From Thioalkalivibrio sp. XN8 (GTDB lineage Bacteria > Pseudomonadota > Gammaproteobacteria > Steroidobacterales > XN24), in assembly GCF_011058255.1 (NCBI RefSeq), contig NZ_JAALFH010000016.1, positions 1 to 64,000 of the forward strand: DNA of 64,000 nucleotides, read 5' to 3'. Under the pieces are notes generated by a model. It was not told the DNA's origin and searched no databases. It worked only from the letters and a program-made list of their open reading frames with translations. The translations under genes and the position numbers were made by a program. Positions 1 to 7,715 of this stretch are shown here, piece by piece; within the stretch, counting starts at the first letter, position 1; every line of letters starts with the position of its first letter.

Positions 1-365
1 CGGCTCTGCCGCTGCCGGCGGCGGCGGAGGCGCGCCAGCTGGCCCGCAGCCTGCGACGCATCCTGTCCCGCGAAGTCGGCATCGTCCGCAGCGATCGCGG
101 GCTGGCAGCGGCCGCAGTGCGGCTCGAGTCCCTGCAGTCCCGGGCCGAGGCGCTGTTCCGGGCACACGGCCCCGCCCCCGCGCTGCTGGAACTGCGGCAC
201 CTGGCCTCCGTCGGCCTGCTGGTGGCCCGCAGCGCCCTGCTGCGCCCGGAGAGCCGCGGCGTGCACTACAACCGCGATCATCCCGAGCCGGGTTCGCACG
301 CCATGAGCACCGTGCTGCAGCCACAGTCCGCCGCGCTGCTGGTCGACCCGCGCGCCGTCGCCTGA
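1..365 (+). CDS. nadB: L-aspartate oxidase, C-terminal end (5' truncated by window)
   Basis: Only the last 120 or so codons are present; the frame is open from the first base and stops at TGA 363-365. L-aspartate oxidase is the flavoenzyme that makes iminoaspartate, the first step of de novo NAD synthesis. The visible part is the helical C-terminal domain: a helix around LARSLRRILSREVGIVRSD, then the family signature ESRGVHYNRDHPEPG, where Arg and His lie near the succinate/aspartate site. The N-terminal FAD-binding domain lies outside the window. The other de novo NAD gene seen here, nadC, is about 35 kb away, so the pathway is not clustered. Confidence 0.88.
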   Translation, partial: ALPLPAAAEARQLARSLRRILSREVGIVRSDRGLAAAAVRLESLQSRAEALFRAHGPAPALLELRHLASVGLLVARSALLRPESRGVHYNRDHPEPGSHAMSTVLQPQSAALLVDPRAVA

Positions 366-450
366 CCGCGCCCCGCGCGCCCGCCCCTCACGCGCCGGCG
401 ACGTTTGCGCTAGGCTCAGGCCCCGGATGCATTCTTGGGGGGGAACCGCG

Positions 451-909
451 ATGAGCACACTGAACGAGACTGAACAGCCGGCGGCGCAGGCGAAGAACCG
501 CGCCGAGCGACTCGGCGACCGGCTGGTGAGCGCCTTCCAGCTCGTGGCGCTGTTCGTGATCGGGGCGGCGATCTTCTGGTCCGCCGCGGCCTTCGTGCTG
601 GAGATGATCGCCGCGCGCGAGGCCACCCTGCACGACATCCTGCTGCTTTTCATCTACCTCGAGCTGGGCGCCATGGTCGGTATCTACTTCCGCACCGACG
701 AACTGCCGGTGGAATTCCTGCTCTACATCACGATCACGGTGATGACGCGGAAGCTGATCAGCGCCGAGGAGCTGAGCGAGTCGCGCATCCTCGTGACCAC
801 CGGCGCGGTGCTGATCCTGGCGGTCGCCGTGCTGCTGCTGCGCTACGGCGCGCATCGCTTCCAGTCGTCCTCGAGCCGGGCGGCCGAGCCCATCGACCTC
901 GAGCCCTAG
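451..909 (+). CDS. psiE: PsiE-family phosphate-starvation-inducible membrane protein
   Basis: A 152-residue inner-membrane protein with four predicted hydrophobic segments and the family pattern IYLELGAMVGIYF followed by ELPVEFLLYITITVMTRKLI, matching PsiE. Its molecular function is unknown; in Escherichia coli the gene responds to phosphate starvation. I chose ATG 451 because a G-rich ribosome site (439-445) lies just upstream and the protein then begins MSTLNETE; an in-frame ATG at 427 would add eight unlikely residues. Its stop overlaps by four bases the end of the gene on the opposite strand. No Pho box was recognised upstream. Confidence 0.85.
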   Translation: MSTLNETEQPAAQAKNRAERLGDRLVSAFQLVALFVIGAAIFWSAAAFVLEMIAAREATLHDILLLFIYLELGAMVGIYFRTDELPVEFLLYITITVMTRKLISAEELSESRILVTTGAVLILAVAVLLLRYGAHRFQSSSSRAAEPIDLEP

Positions 910-1520
910 AACAGGCGCAGCAGCACGAGGTGCGTCGGCACGAACACCAGCAGCAGGAAGCTCAAGTAAAGGAGCAGCAGGTAGGTCGCCGGACGGACGC
1001 GATGCTGCACCATCGCCGGGCCGAACACCCAGTTGATGTTTTTCTCCTTGCTGCTGAAGATGCGGCTCAGCGCCAGGATCACCGCCCCGGCGATCACGGA
1101 CCAGAACAGTGACTCCGGCGGATAGCCGTAGGCCGCCACCAGCCAGACCAGCACCAGCGGCAGCGGCACGTGGAACAGCGAAACGGTCCGCAGCCAGCGC
1201 GGGATGGAGGGATCGAACATGTATTCCGTCAGCCCGGTGATCCGGCGGCGCAACAAGAGGCGCGACGCGTAGTCCACGTTCCACAGGATCTCGGGCAGCA
1301 GCGCCATGCAGGCCAGCACCCCCGCCAGGAGGCCGCTTTCCAGCCACATCGCAGGCACGGCGCCGATGAACGCCACGTCCGAGAACCACAGGAAATTGGC
1401 CGGCCCGTGCCGCGGCCAGTAAATGATCATGAACGCCACGACCAGCACGGTGTAGACGATCTTGAACCACTCGGGAATCTCGGCCACCCGTCCTGCCCCC
1501 TCGCCGCCCTCGCGGAACAC
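906..1520 (-). CDS. Uncharacterised multi-pass membrane protein
   Basis: I do not recognise the family. The protein is about 200 residues with five or six hydrophobic segments, among them one at residues 20-38, one near 50-75 and a C-terminal pair rich in Leu and Phe ending LVLLRLF. Charged loops (RRRITGLTEY, SSKEKNINWV) are short. The start is uncertain: GTG 1520 gives the longest form, while GTG 1487, behind a GAGGGGGCAGGA stretch, gives a protein beginning at AEIPEWF. It runs convergently into psiE with a four-base overlap. No catalytic motif is visible. Confidence 0.6.
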   Translation of the reverse strand: MFREGGEGAGRVAEIPEWFKIVYTVLVVAFMIIYWPRHGPANFLWFSDVAFIGAVPAMWLESGLLAGVLACMALLPEILWNVDYASRLLLRRRITGLTEYMFDPSIPRWLRTVSLFHVPLPLVLVWLVAAYGYPPESLFWSVIAGAVILALSRIFSSKEKNINWVFGPAMVQHRVRPATYLLLLYLSFLLLVFVPTHLVLLRLF

Positions 1521-1575
1521 CGCCTAAGCTAACACCCGCAGGCGGCACCCCCAAGCCGGCCGGCCGCGCGCTGGC

Positions 1576-1581
1576 TATACT
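1576..1581 (+). promoter_or_regulatory. Possible -10 element (TATACT)
   Basis: TATACT stands out against a GC-rich background 33 bases before ATG 1615. It matches the sigma-70 -10 consensus at five of six positions, but no good -35 hexamer is visible at the right distance. It probably serves the coiled-coil gene and the UbiB-like gene behind it. Confidence 0.4.
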
Positions 1582-1614
1582 GGTTCCCCTGCCCGTCTTG
1601 CCGGATGCGAGCCC

Positions 1615-1953
1615 ATGACCGATTTCGTACGTTTCCTGGCTGCCTGGGCCCTGGTCCACGAGAGCGCGGACGAGGGCTGGAAAGCCGCCATCGCGCGCGG
1701 CCGGGACCAGGCGCCCGGCACCGGCGGCGGGCCGGAGGATTTCGTCGATGGCCTCGCCGCCCTGGTGGACGCGGAGAAAGAGCGCCTCAAGGCGGAACTC
1801 GCTGAACGCAGCGCCGGCGACCGCCCGGCCGGCGGCGGAGGCGACGTGGCGCCACAGCTGGAGGCGCTGGTGTTCGAGCTGGCCGAGCTCCGCGGCCGGG
1901 TCGAATCCCTGCAGGCGTCGATCGACGCCCTGCTGGCGCGTTCCGGCGACTAG
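1615..1953 (+). CDS. Small coiled-coil protein of unknown function
   Basis: A 112-residue soluble protein without signal peptide or membrane segment. The N-terminal third (FLAAWALVHESADEGWKAAI) looks like an amphipathic helix. A Gly/Pro-rich linker near residues 55-80 follows, and the last 30 residues (LEALVFELAELRGRVESLQAS) show heptad spacing typical of a short coiled coil. It ends three bases before the UbiB-like gene, so the two are probably co-transcribed and may work together. No family was recognised. The coiled coil could mediate self-association or binding to the downstream kinase, but that is inference. Confidence 0.55.
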   Translation: MTDFVRFLAAWALVHESADEGWKAAIARGRDQAPGTGGGPEDFVDGLAALVDAEKERLKAELAERSAGDRPAGGGGDVAPQLEALVFELAELRGRVESLQASIDALLARSGD

Positions 1954-1956
1954 GCT

Positions 1957-3315
1957 GTGGCGCGCCGCGGCCACACCATCGCCGCCGTCGCACTGGCACG
2001 CCTGGGGCGGGCGCTGTGGCAGTCCCGCTTCGGGCTGGTGCGCGGGCACGCGCGCCGGGTGATCTTCGCCCGCCAGGCGCGTCTCGCCTGCGAGGAGCTC
2101 GGGCCGGCTTTCATCAAGCTCGGCCAGCTGGCGTCGGTGCGACCGGACGTGTTCGCCCCCGAGACGGTGTTCGAGCTGGAGCGGCTCCAGGACCGCGTGC
2201 CGCCCGTGGCTGCCGCCGCCGTGCGCGCGACCATCACGCGCGAGCTCGGCGCCCCGCCCGAGCGGCTGTTCCGGGAGTTCGACCCCGAGCCGGTGGCCAC
2301 GGCCTCGATCGCCCAGGTGCATCGGGCCGTGCTGGCGCGGGACTATCGGCCCGTGAGCGGTGCGCCGCTGCCGGCCGGCACGCCGCTGGCGGTCAAGGTA
2401 GTGCGGCCGGGCGTCGCGCGGATGATCGAGGCCGACCTCGCCGTCGCGCGCCGCTGGGCGGAGCGGCTTTCGCGGCTGGGCCGGCTGGCTCGCTGGCGCC
2501 CGCGCGAGCTGCTGGACGAGTTCGGGGACACGCTGCGCAGCGAGCTGGACCTGCGCCACGAGGGCCGCGTCGCGGACCGCTTCGCGCGCGACTTCGCGGA
2601 CGATCCCCTGGTCGTCGTGCCGCGGGTCGCCTGGCCGCTGACCACGCGCCGGGTGCTCACCACCGAGCTGGTCGAGGGCTGGCGGCTGAACGAGCTGGGG
2701 GCGGCGGAGCGCGCCGGGATCGACGCCCGCGGCCTGGCGGCGCACGGCGCCGAGGTCTTCATGCGCCAGGTGCTGGTGCACGGCCGCTACCACGCCGACC
2801 TGCACCCCGCCAACCTGTTCGTAACGCCCGACGGACGGATCTGTTATCTCGATTTCGGCATCACCGGCCGCACCACGCCGGCGCAGCGGATCGCCATCGC
2901 GCAGGTGCTGGTCGCTACCGTCTACGGCGACGCCGACCGGGCGCTGAAGTATTCGCGCGCGCTGGGACTCGAGATCCCGCCTGCGCGCGAGGCGGCGGTG
3001 CGCGAACGCGTCGAACGCCTGATGCGCGCGCATCTCGCCGCAGCCGACCGGGCCGACGTGCGCGGCTTCGCCCTCGGCTTCCTCGAGATGCTGGCCGACT
3101 TCCGGATTGCGATCCCGGCGGGCTACGGCCTGCTGGTGAAAGCGCTGGTTACCGTCGAGGGCGTAGCGCGCGCCATCTATCCCGATATCGACATCGTCGA
3201 GGCCGCGAAGCCCTTCGCCACCCGGCTGATCGCGGCCCAGCTGGCGCGGCCCGAGCGCCTGCGCGAGCGGCTGCCGGCCGCTCTCAAGGCGGCGCTGCAG
3301 GAGTTAGCTGCCTGA
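1957..3315 (+). CDS. ABC1/UbiB-family atypical kinase-like protein
   Basis: A 452-residue member of the UbiB/ADCK family of atypical kinases, which support quinone (ubiquinone) biosynthesis or lipid homeostasis. Visible motifs are the inhibitory KxGQ element (FIKLGQ, residues 52-57), the Ala-rich loop that replaces the usual P-loop (PVATASIAQVH, 112-122), the nucleotide-binding Lys in AVKVVRP (147), the catalytic loop HADLHPANLF (279-288) and the metal-binding YLDFG (297-301). The GTG start at 1957 follows the previous stop by three bases. The usual UbiB C-terminal membrane helices are not obvious and no ubi genes are nearby, so it may be a UbiB paralogue rather than the canonical enzyme. Confidence 0.82.
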   Translation: MARRGHTIAAVALARLGRALWQSRFGLVRGHARRVIFARQARLACEELGPAFIKLGQLASVRPDVFAPETVFELERLQDRVPPVAAAAVRATITRELGAPPERLFREFDPEPVATASIAQVHRAVLARDYRPVSGAPLPAGTPLAVKVVRPGVARMIEADLAVARRWAERLSRLGRLARWRPRELLDEFGDTLRSELDLRHEGRVADRFARDFADDPLVVVPRVAWPLTTRRVLTTELVEGWRLNELGAAERAGIDARGLAAHGAEVFMRQVLVHGRYHADLHPANLFVTPDGRICYLDFGITGRTTPAQRIAIAQVLVATVYGDADRALKYSRALGLEIPPAREAAVRERVERLMRAHLAAADRADVRGFALGFLEMLADFRIAIPAGYGLLVKALVTVEGVARAIYPDIDIVEAAKPFATRLIAAQLARPERLRERLPAALKAALQELAA

Positions 3316-3337
3316 ACCGGCCCATGAAGGAACCGCA

Positions 3338-4399
3338 ATGAGACTCCTGCTGGTCCTCGTGGTCTTCGCGCTGATCTGGCTCGCTACCGCGCCGGTGCCG
3401 ATCGAGCCCGTGGCCTGGGAGGCGCCGCCGGCGCCGGCGCTGGAGGGCCCCTATGCGGTGAACGACCGGCTGGCCGAGGTCCGCCGCGTCGGCCGCGGCG
3501 TCGGCGCCGGGCCCGAGGATGTCGCGGTGACAGGAAACGGCACCGTGTACGTCGGCTACGACGACGGGCGCATCGTGCGTTTCGTGCCGGGCCGGGCTGC
3601 CCCCCGGCTGTTCGCCCAGACCGGCGGCCGGCCGCTCGGGCTGGAGTTCGACGGCGAGGGCCGCCTGGTGGTCTGCGACGGCTACCGGGGACTGCTGCGG
3701 ATCGACGCCGACGGTACCATCGAGGTGCTGGCCACCGCGGCCGAGGGGCTGCCTTTCGGTTTCACCAACGACCTCGACATCGCCGCTGACGGCACCATCT
3801 ATTTCACCGACGCCTCGTGGAAATTCGGCCCGGCCATGAAGGCGCGCGACGACCTCCTCGAGCACGGCGGCCACGGCCGGCTGCTGCAGTACGACCCGGC
3901 GACGGGCCGGGTGACGGTGCTGCTGGACGGCCTGCAGTTCGCCAACGGCGTGGCGCTGGCGCCGGACGAGCGCTCGGTGCTGGTGGTGCAGACCGGCAGC
4001 TACAACGTCTTGCGCTACTGGCTGGCCGGCGAGCGCGCCGGCACCCACGAAGTGTTCATCGACAACCTGCCGGGCATCCCGGACGGCATCTCCAGCAACG
4101 ACCGCGACGCCTACTGGCTGGCGCTGTTCACCGTCCGCAATCCGGCGCTGGACGCGCTCTCCGGCTACCCCTGGCTCCGCAAGCTGGTGTTCCGCCTGCC
4201 ACAGTTCATGCAGCCCCAGCCGGCGCCGCACGCCTTCGTGCTGGGCCTGTCGCTGGACGGCGAGGTGCTGCACAACCTGCAACACGAAGGCCCGGGCAGC
4301 TTCGCGCCGGTGACCAGCGTCACGGAAGCCGGCGGCCGCCTCTACCTGGGCAGCCTGACCAAGGACGCATTCGGCGTCTTCAACCTGCCAGCGCCCTGA
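3338..4399 (+). CDS. SMP-30/strictosidine-synthase-like beta-propeller protein
   Basis: A 353-residue protein with an N-terminal membrane anchor or signal (residues 2-17) followed by a six-bladed propeller of the SMP-30/gluconolactonase/strictosidine-synthase type. Diagnostic stretches are the GPEDVAV first blade, FTNDLDIAADGTIYFTDAS, LDGLQFANGVALAPD with the metal-ligand Asn, and the NLPGIPDGIS blade. The overall pattern resembles the eukaryotic APMAP group. Members are calcium-dependent esterases or lactonases, but the substrate cannot be read from sequence. AAGGAACCGC precedes the ATG. It follows the UbiB-like gene by 22 bases on the same strand. Confidence 0.78.
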   Translation: MRLLLVLVVFALIWLATAPVPIEPVAWEAPPAPALEGPYAVNDRLAEVRRVGRGVGAGPEDVAVTGNGTVYVGYDDGRIVRFVPGRAAPRLFAQTGGRPLGLEFDGEGRLVVCDGYRGLLRIDADGTIEVLATAAEGLPFGFTNDLDIAADGTIYFTDASWKFGPAMKARDDLLEHGGHGRLLQYDPATGRVTVLLDGLQFANGVALAPDERSVLVVQTGSYNVLRYWLAGERAGTHEVFIDNLPGIPDGISSNDRDAYWLALFTVRNPALDALSGYPWLRKLVFRLPQFMQPQPAPHAFVLGLSLDGEVLHNLQHEGPGSFAPVTSVTEAGGRLYLGSLTKDAFGVFNLPAP

Positions 4400-4414
4400 C
4401 GGCGCCGCCGGTCC

Positions 4415-6574
4415 TCAGCCGCCCAGCAGGCCCGCGAACACCCCGCGGCGCCACAGCAGGAACAGCAGCACCGCCAGCGCCACCAGGAACAGCCACGCCT
4501 TCCATGGCCGCTTCTTGTCGGCGAAGGGGTCGTACAGCGAGCGCTTCGAGCCGGCGGGCAGCTCGGCCAGGCCCGTGAGGGACTCGCCGAAAGGCAGGTT
4601 GATCCGCGCCCTGGCGTTCACCGCCCAGCCATTGGCGTCGAGCAGCGGACCGAGGTTGCGCCGCCTGAGCGTGAGCCAGGCCAGCAGCATGGACGGCCCG
4701 GAGATGATCGCCACCATCGCGACCACGACCAGCGGCAGCTGCCACCAGGCAAGGCTGAACAGGCCGGCAATGGCGGCCGCCAGCGCCGTGCCGATGGCGC
4801 CCACGGCGAGGCCGATGGCGGCGAAAATGCCGGCGAACTTGGCGATGTCGAAGGGCGGCGGCGCGGCCTGCCCGCCGTCGGCCTTGGCGGCGGCACCGGC
4901 GACATTGGCTGCCGCCTTGTTTTCCATGTCCTTGTCGCGCGAGGCGGCGAACTTGCGCAGCTGGTTCTCGACCATCGCGCCGACACGACGATAGGGCGAC
5001 CAGAACGCCTGGCGGATGCTGACCGGTTGCTCGACGACCTTCACCACGGTCGCCTTCCAGTCGAGCCCCTGGCGGTCGCAGAACATGCCGTTGCGCCCCG
5101 GCACCATGAGCTCGTCCACTTCGCCCCCGGTCAGTGCCGCGACGATCTCGATCGGACCGGCGCCGGCACGCACGCAGCTGCAGTACACGAGATAGCAGCC
5201 GCTGAACGGCGCCAGGGTGGCGTGCTTGGCCATGTTCGAGACGCGCATGACGAGCTCGCAGCTGCGCTGGTCGAGATACAGCGTGCCGGCCTGGAAGATC
5301 GCCTTGCTCTCGCCGCCGTAGAACTCGCTCATGGTGACGAAGTTGCGCAGCAGCGTGACCAGGTCGCGCTGGTAGCGCACCAGCCGTTCCACGGCATCGA
5401 TGTTCGCCGCGGAGGCGTCCGCCTTCAGGTCGCGCTCGATCAGCGCGGCGAGGCGCTCACGGGTGTCGCCGGAGACCACTTGCTCGAGCTGCGCCAGGTC
5501 GAGATCGTGCACCTGTGTGTCGGGACGGTCCGCCATCCAGACCCGGTAGGCATCGAACTTCGCCGACAGCTCCAGCCACTCCTCCAGCGTCAACGCCTCG
5601 CGCGCGCCGAGCAGCGGCTCGATCACTTCATCGTGCAGCTGCGCCACCTGTCCCGCCCACGCCGGGTTGACGCCCTTGGCAAGCGGCAGGGGTTTGTCGG
5701 CGCCGATTTCCGCCAGCGGCAGCGCCGCGACCTCCGCGTCGCCGGCGCCGATCACGCGCTCGCCGAGCGTCCCGTAGGCCGCCACTGGCGCATTCAGCCC
5801 TTCCACGGCCCGTGGATCGAAAGCCGCGAGGCGGCAGCGCGCAAAGTAGTCGTCTACCTTGGCCCGGACGGCCTCGAAGGCGTCGGCTGCTCCGGCCGTG
5901 GCTTCGCCCAGCGGCAGGATCAGTTCAGCCGACTCGGCGGCCCCCCGGCGCCATGCCAGCACCGCCTCGACCTGCTCGAAGAAGGCGTCCAGCGTCTCAG
6001 CCGTGATCCCGGGCTCGCCGCTCCGATCCGGCACGCCGCCCTGGGTGGCGACGATGTCGCCAATGACCTTGGCCAGCGCTTCGTCGCCGGCGACCCCCGC
6101 GGGCACCACCCCGTCCCCGTTGACGTGCGTGGGCGAGAACATTTTCGTCATGTCGGCGAAGTCATCGACCGCCAGGACGCCCGCCTCCGACTTGCCGAGA
6201 TAGCCGAGCACCTGCGTCGCCGCCGCCTTGAGCACCGCGCCCTCCTCGTGGCTGTCGTCGATGGCCTCGACCGGGAGCGCGCCGTCGCCGAACAGGGCTT
6301 GCGGATCCTTCACCATGCGGCAGGCCCACTGCACCGCGGCCACGATTTCCGGCACCCGGATCTGGCCGTCGCCGTCGGTGTCGAGCAGGGCCAGGGTGCG
6401 GGAATCGAACTCGAGGCCGGTGGTCGGGCAGCTCAGCGCCGTCCAGAGCTTGGGGTCGAGCTCGCCGAGGTGGCGCAGGTCCGCGCCGCTCTCGATCGAC
6501 ACCTGGTCGAAACCGCCGCAGCGGAAGAACCGCCAGGCATGCGTGCTGCCGGCGTTGCTGTTGTTATTCGCCAT
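4415..6574 (-). CDS. Large EF-hand-containing membrane protein of unknown function
   Basis: A 719-residue protein I cannot place in a named family. Near the N-terminus is a canonical EF-hand loop, DTDGDGQIRVPE (residues 65-76), with acidic ligands at positions 1, 3, 5 and 12, so calcium binding is likely. A long, mostly helical soluble region follows. Two adjacent hydrophobic stretches (from about residue 580) and a final segment near the C-terminus (AWLFLVALAVLLFLLW) anchor it in the membrane. An Asp-Pro-Phe-rich loop lies between them. It starts three bases after the cytochrome b561-like gene and is the last gene of the hemG operon, so a role alongside that redox pair is plausible but unproven. 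Confidence 0.65.
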   Translation of the reverse strand: MANNNSNAGSTHAWRFFRCGGFDQVSIESGADLRHLGELDPKLWTALSCPTTGLEFDSRTLALLDTDGDGQIRVPEIVAAVQWACRMVKDPQALFGDGALPVEAIDDSHEEGAVLKAAATQVLGYLGKSEAGVLAVDDFADMTKMFSPTHVNGDGVVPAGVAGDEALAKVIGDIVATQGGVPDRSGEPGITAETLDAFFEQVEAVLAWRRGAAESAELILPLGEATAGAADAFEAVRAKVDDYFARCRLAAFDPRAVEGLNAPVAAYGTLGERVIGAGDAEVAALPLAEIGADKPLPLAKGVNPAWAGQVAQLHDEVIEPLLGAREALTLEEWLELSAKFDAYRVWMADRPDTQVHDLDLAQLEQVVSGDTRERLAALIERDLKADASAANIDAVERLVRYQRDLVTLLRNFVTMSEFYGGESKAIFQAGTLYLDQRSCELVMRVSNMAKHATLAPFSGCYLVYCSCVRAGAGPIEIVAALTGGEVDELMVPGRNGMFCDRQGLDWKATVVKVVEQPVSIRQAFWSPYRRVGAMVENQLRKFAASRDKDMENKAAANVAGAAAKADGGQAAPPPFDIAKFAGIFAAIGLAVGAIGTALAAAIAGLFSLAWWQLPLVVVAMVAIISGPSMLLAWLTLRRRNLGPLLDANGWAVNARARINLPFGESLTGLAELPAGSKRSLYDPFADKKRPWKAWLFLVALAVLLFLLWRRGVFAGLLGG

Positions 6575-6577
6575 GAC

Positions 6578-7084
6578 TTACTCCCTGATGAAATCGAGCA
6601 GGTGCAGCGAGACGGTAACGACGTGCAGCACCACTAGCGCGATCATGCCCTGTGCGGCGAGGATGTGGTAGCCGCGCCAGGCCACGGCCTCGGGAGTTCC
6701 GGCCAGCACCAGCCAGGCCACGCCCGTGAGGCCCGCCAGCAGCGTCGCCAGCAGCAGCAGCCCCTCGACCAGCGCGAACAGGCCGCCGCCCTCCGCCGTC
6801 GGCAGCTCGCCGCGGAACACGCCGCGCAGCTCGCGCAGCGTCGGGCCCATGCGTCCCGACAGCCAGGGGAAGTAAACGCGCCAGCCGCCGCGGCGGCAGC
6901 AGGCCGCAAAGTAGGTCGCGGCGAGGACCGCGGCGAGCACGCCCAGCCCGATGTGGGCATAGTCGACCCAGCCGGCGTTGCGGGGCACCTGGCGCAACAT
7001 GTGGACCCATGGACTGGTCACGACCAGCCACACCACCAGCAGGGCCAGCAGGAGGTGCTGGCGGCGCCCCGTCCCGGCGCTCAT
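6578..7084 (-). CDS. Cytochrome b561-like four-helix membrane protein
   Basis: A 168-residue integral membrane protein with four hydrophobic helices. Histidines fall at places expected for bis-His b-type haem: WVHMLR, the Tyr-Ala-His of helix 2 (DYAHIGLG), RGYHILAAQG, and LHVVTVSLHLLDF in the last helix. This pattern fits the prokaryotic cytochrome b561 family, which moves electrons between quinol and soluble or periplasmic partners. It sits seven bases after hemG and three before the EF-hand protein, so it may exchange electrons between the flavodoxin-like HemG and the quinone pool. Haem ligation is inferred from position only. Confidence 0.65.
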   Translation of the reverse strand: MSAGTGRRQHLLLALLVVWLVVTSPWVHMLRQVPRNAGWVDYAHIGLGVLAAVLAATYFAACCRRGGWRVYFPWLSGRMGPTLRELRGVFRGELPTAEGGGLFALVEGLLLLATLLAGLTGVAWLVLAGTPEAVAWRGYHILAAQGMIALVVLHVVTVSLHLLDFIRE

Positions 7085-7091
7085 GGCCGCC

Positions 7092-7622
7092 TCAGGCCGC
7101 CGCCAGGTCGGCGAAGCGCTGGGCGAAGCGCTCGACCTCGTCCCAGTTGGTGTACTCCGCCTTGGTCTGCGGGTCGGTCGGACCCTTGGTCAGCCACATG
7201 ATGAAGCGGATGACGTTGCGGTCGAAGGCGCTGTAGCGCTGGTAGTCCAGGTCGCCGCCGAAAACGCCGAGCAGTTTCGGCTGCCACGGGCTCTTGGCGA
7301 CGAAGGCCTTGGTGTAGGGGTTGGTCTCGGGGGTGTTCTTGTGCGGCTTGCGGGCCACCAGGTTGATGGAGAAGAAGCCGCTCGGCTTCGCGTCCAGCTC
7401 GGCCTTGTGCCGCTCGATGAACTCCAGCACCGCGGGATTGTGCTTGCCGTTGCGGATGGCCGCGCCGATCAGCACCGCGTCATAGCCGGCCGGGTCCGCG
7501 CCCTGCGCGGCCGGCACCAGCTCGACCTCGTGGCCGCGGCTTTCCAGCGTCGCCTTGATGCGCTCGCTGATCTTGCGGGTGTGCCCGTAAACGCCGGCAT
7601 AAAGCAGCAGTGTCCTGGCCAT
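7092..7622 (-). CDS. hemG: Menaquinone-dependent protoporphyrinogen IX dehydrogenase (flavodoxin fold)
   Basis: A 176-residue HemG. The enzyme oxidises protoporphyrinogen IX to protoporphyrin IX, the penultimate step of haem synthesis, passing electrons through FMN to the respiratory quinone. The FMN-phosphate loop is at the N-terminus (LLLYAGVYGHTRKI), followed by the strongly conserved INLVARKPHKNTPETN segment and the WLTKGPTDP and YTNWDEVERFA stretches that match E. coli HemG. ATG 7622 gives the normal N-terminus; an in-frame ATG at 7643 would add seven residues ahead of the first beta strand. It is the first gene of a three-gene operon with a cytochrome b561-like protein and an EF-hand membrane protein. 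Confidence 0.93.
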   Translation of the reverse strand: MARTLLLYAGVYGHTRKISERIKATLESRGHEVELVPAAQGADPAGYDAVLIGAAIRNGKHNPAVLEFIERHKAELDAKPSGFFSINLVARKPHKNTPETNPYTKAFVAKSPWQPKLLGVFGGDLDYQRYSAFDRNVIRFIMWLTKGPTDPQTKAEYTNWDEVERFAQRFADLAAA

Positions 7623-7715
7623 CGTGGTCCATCCTGGCGCCAATCAGGCCTCGATTCTAGCGAATCGTCCCTGCGTCCTCGCCCGTATGTTCCACGACTC
7701 CCGGGGCGAAGTACG

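Noticed and set aside
388-3033. Long minus-strand open frame (881 codons) opposite psiE, the unknown membrane gene and the UbiB-like gene
   Set aside because: Arg/Pro/Gly/His-rich sequence without any domain; a GC-driven shadow of genes with clear motifs on their own frames.
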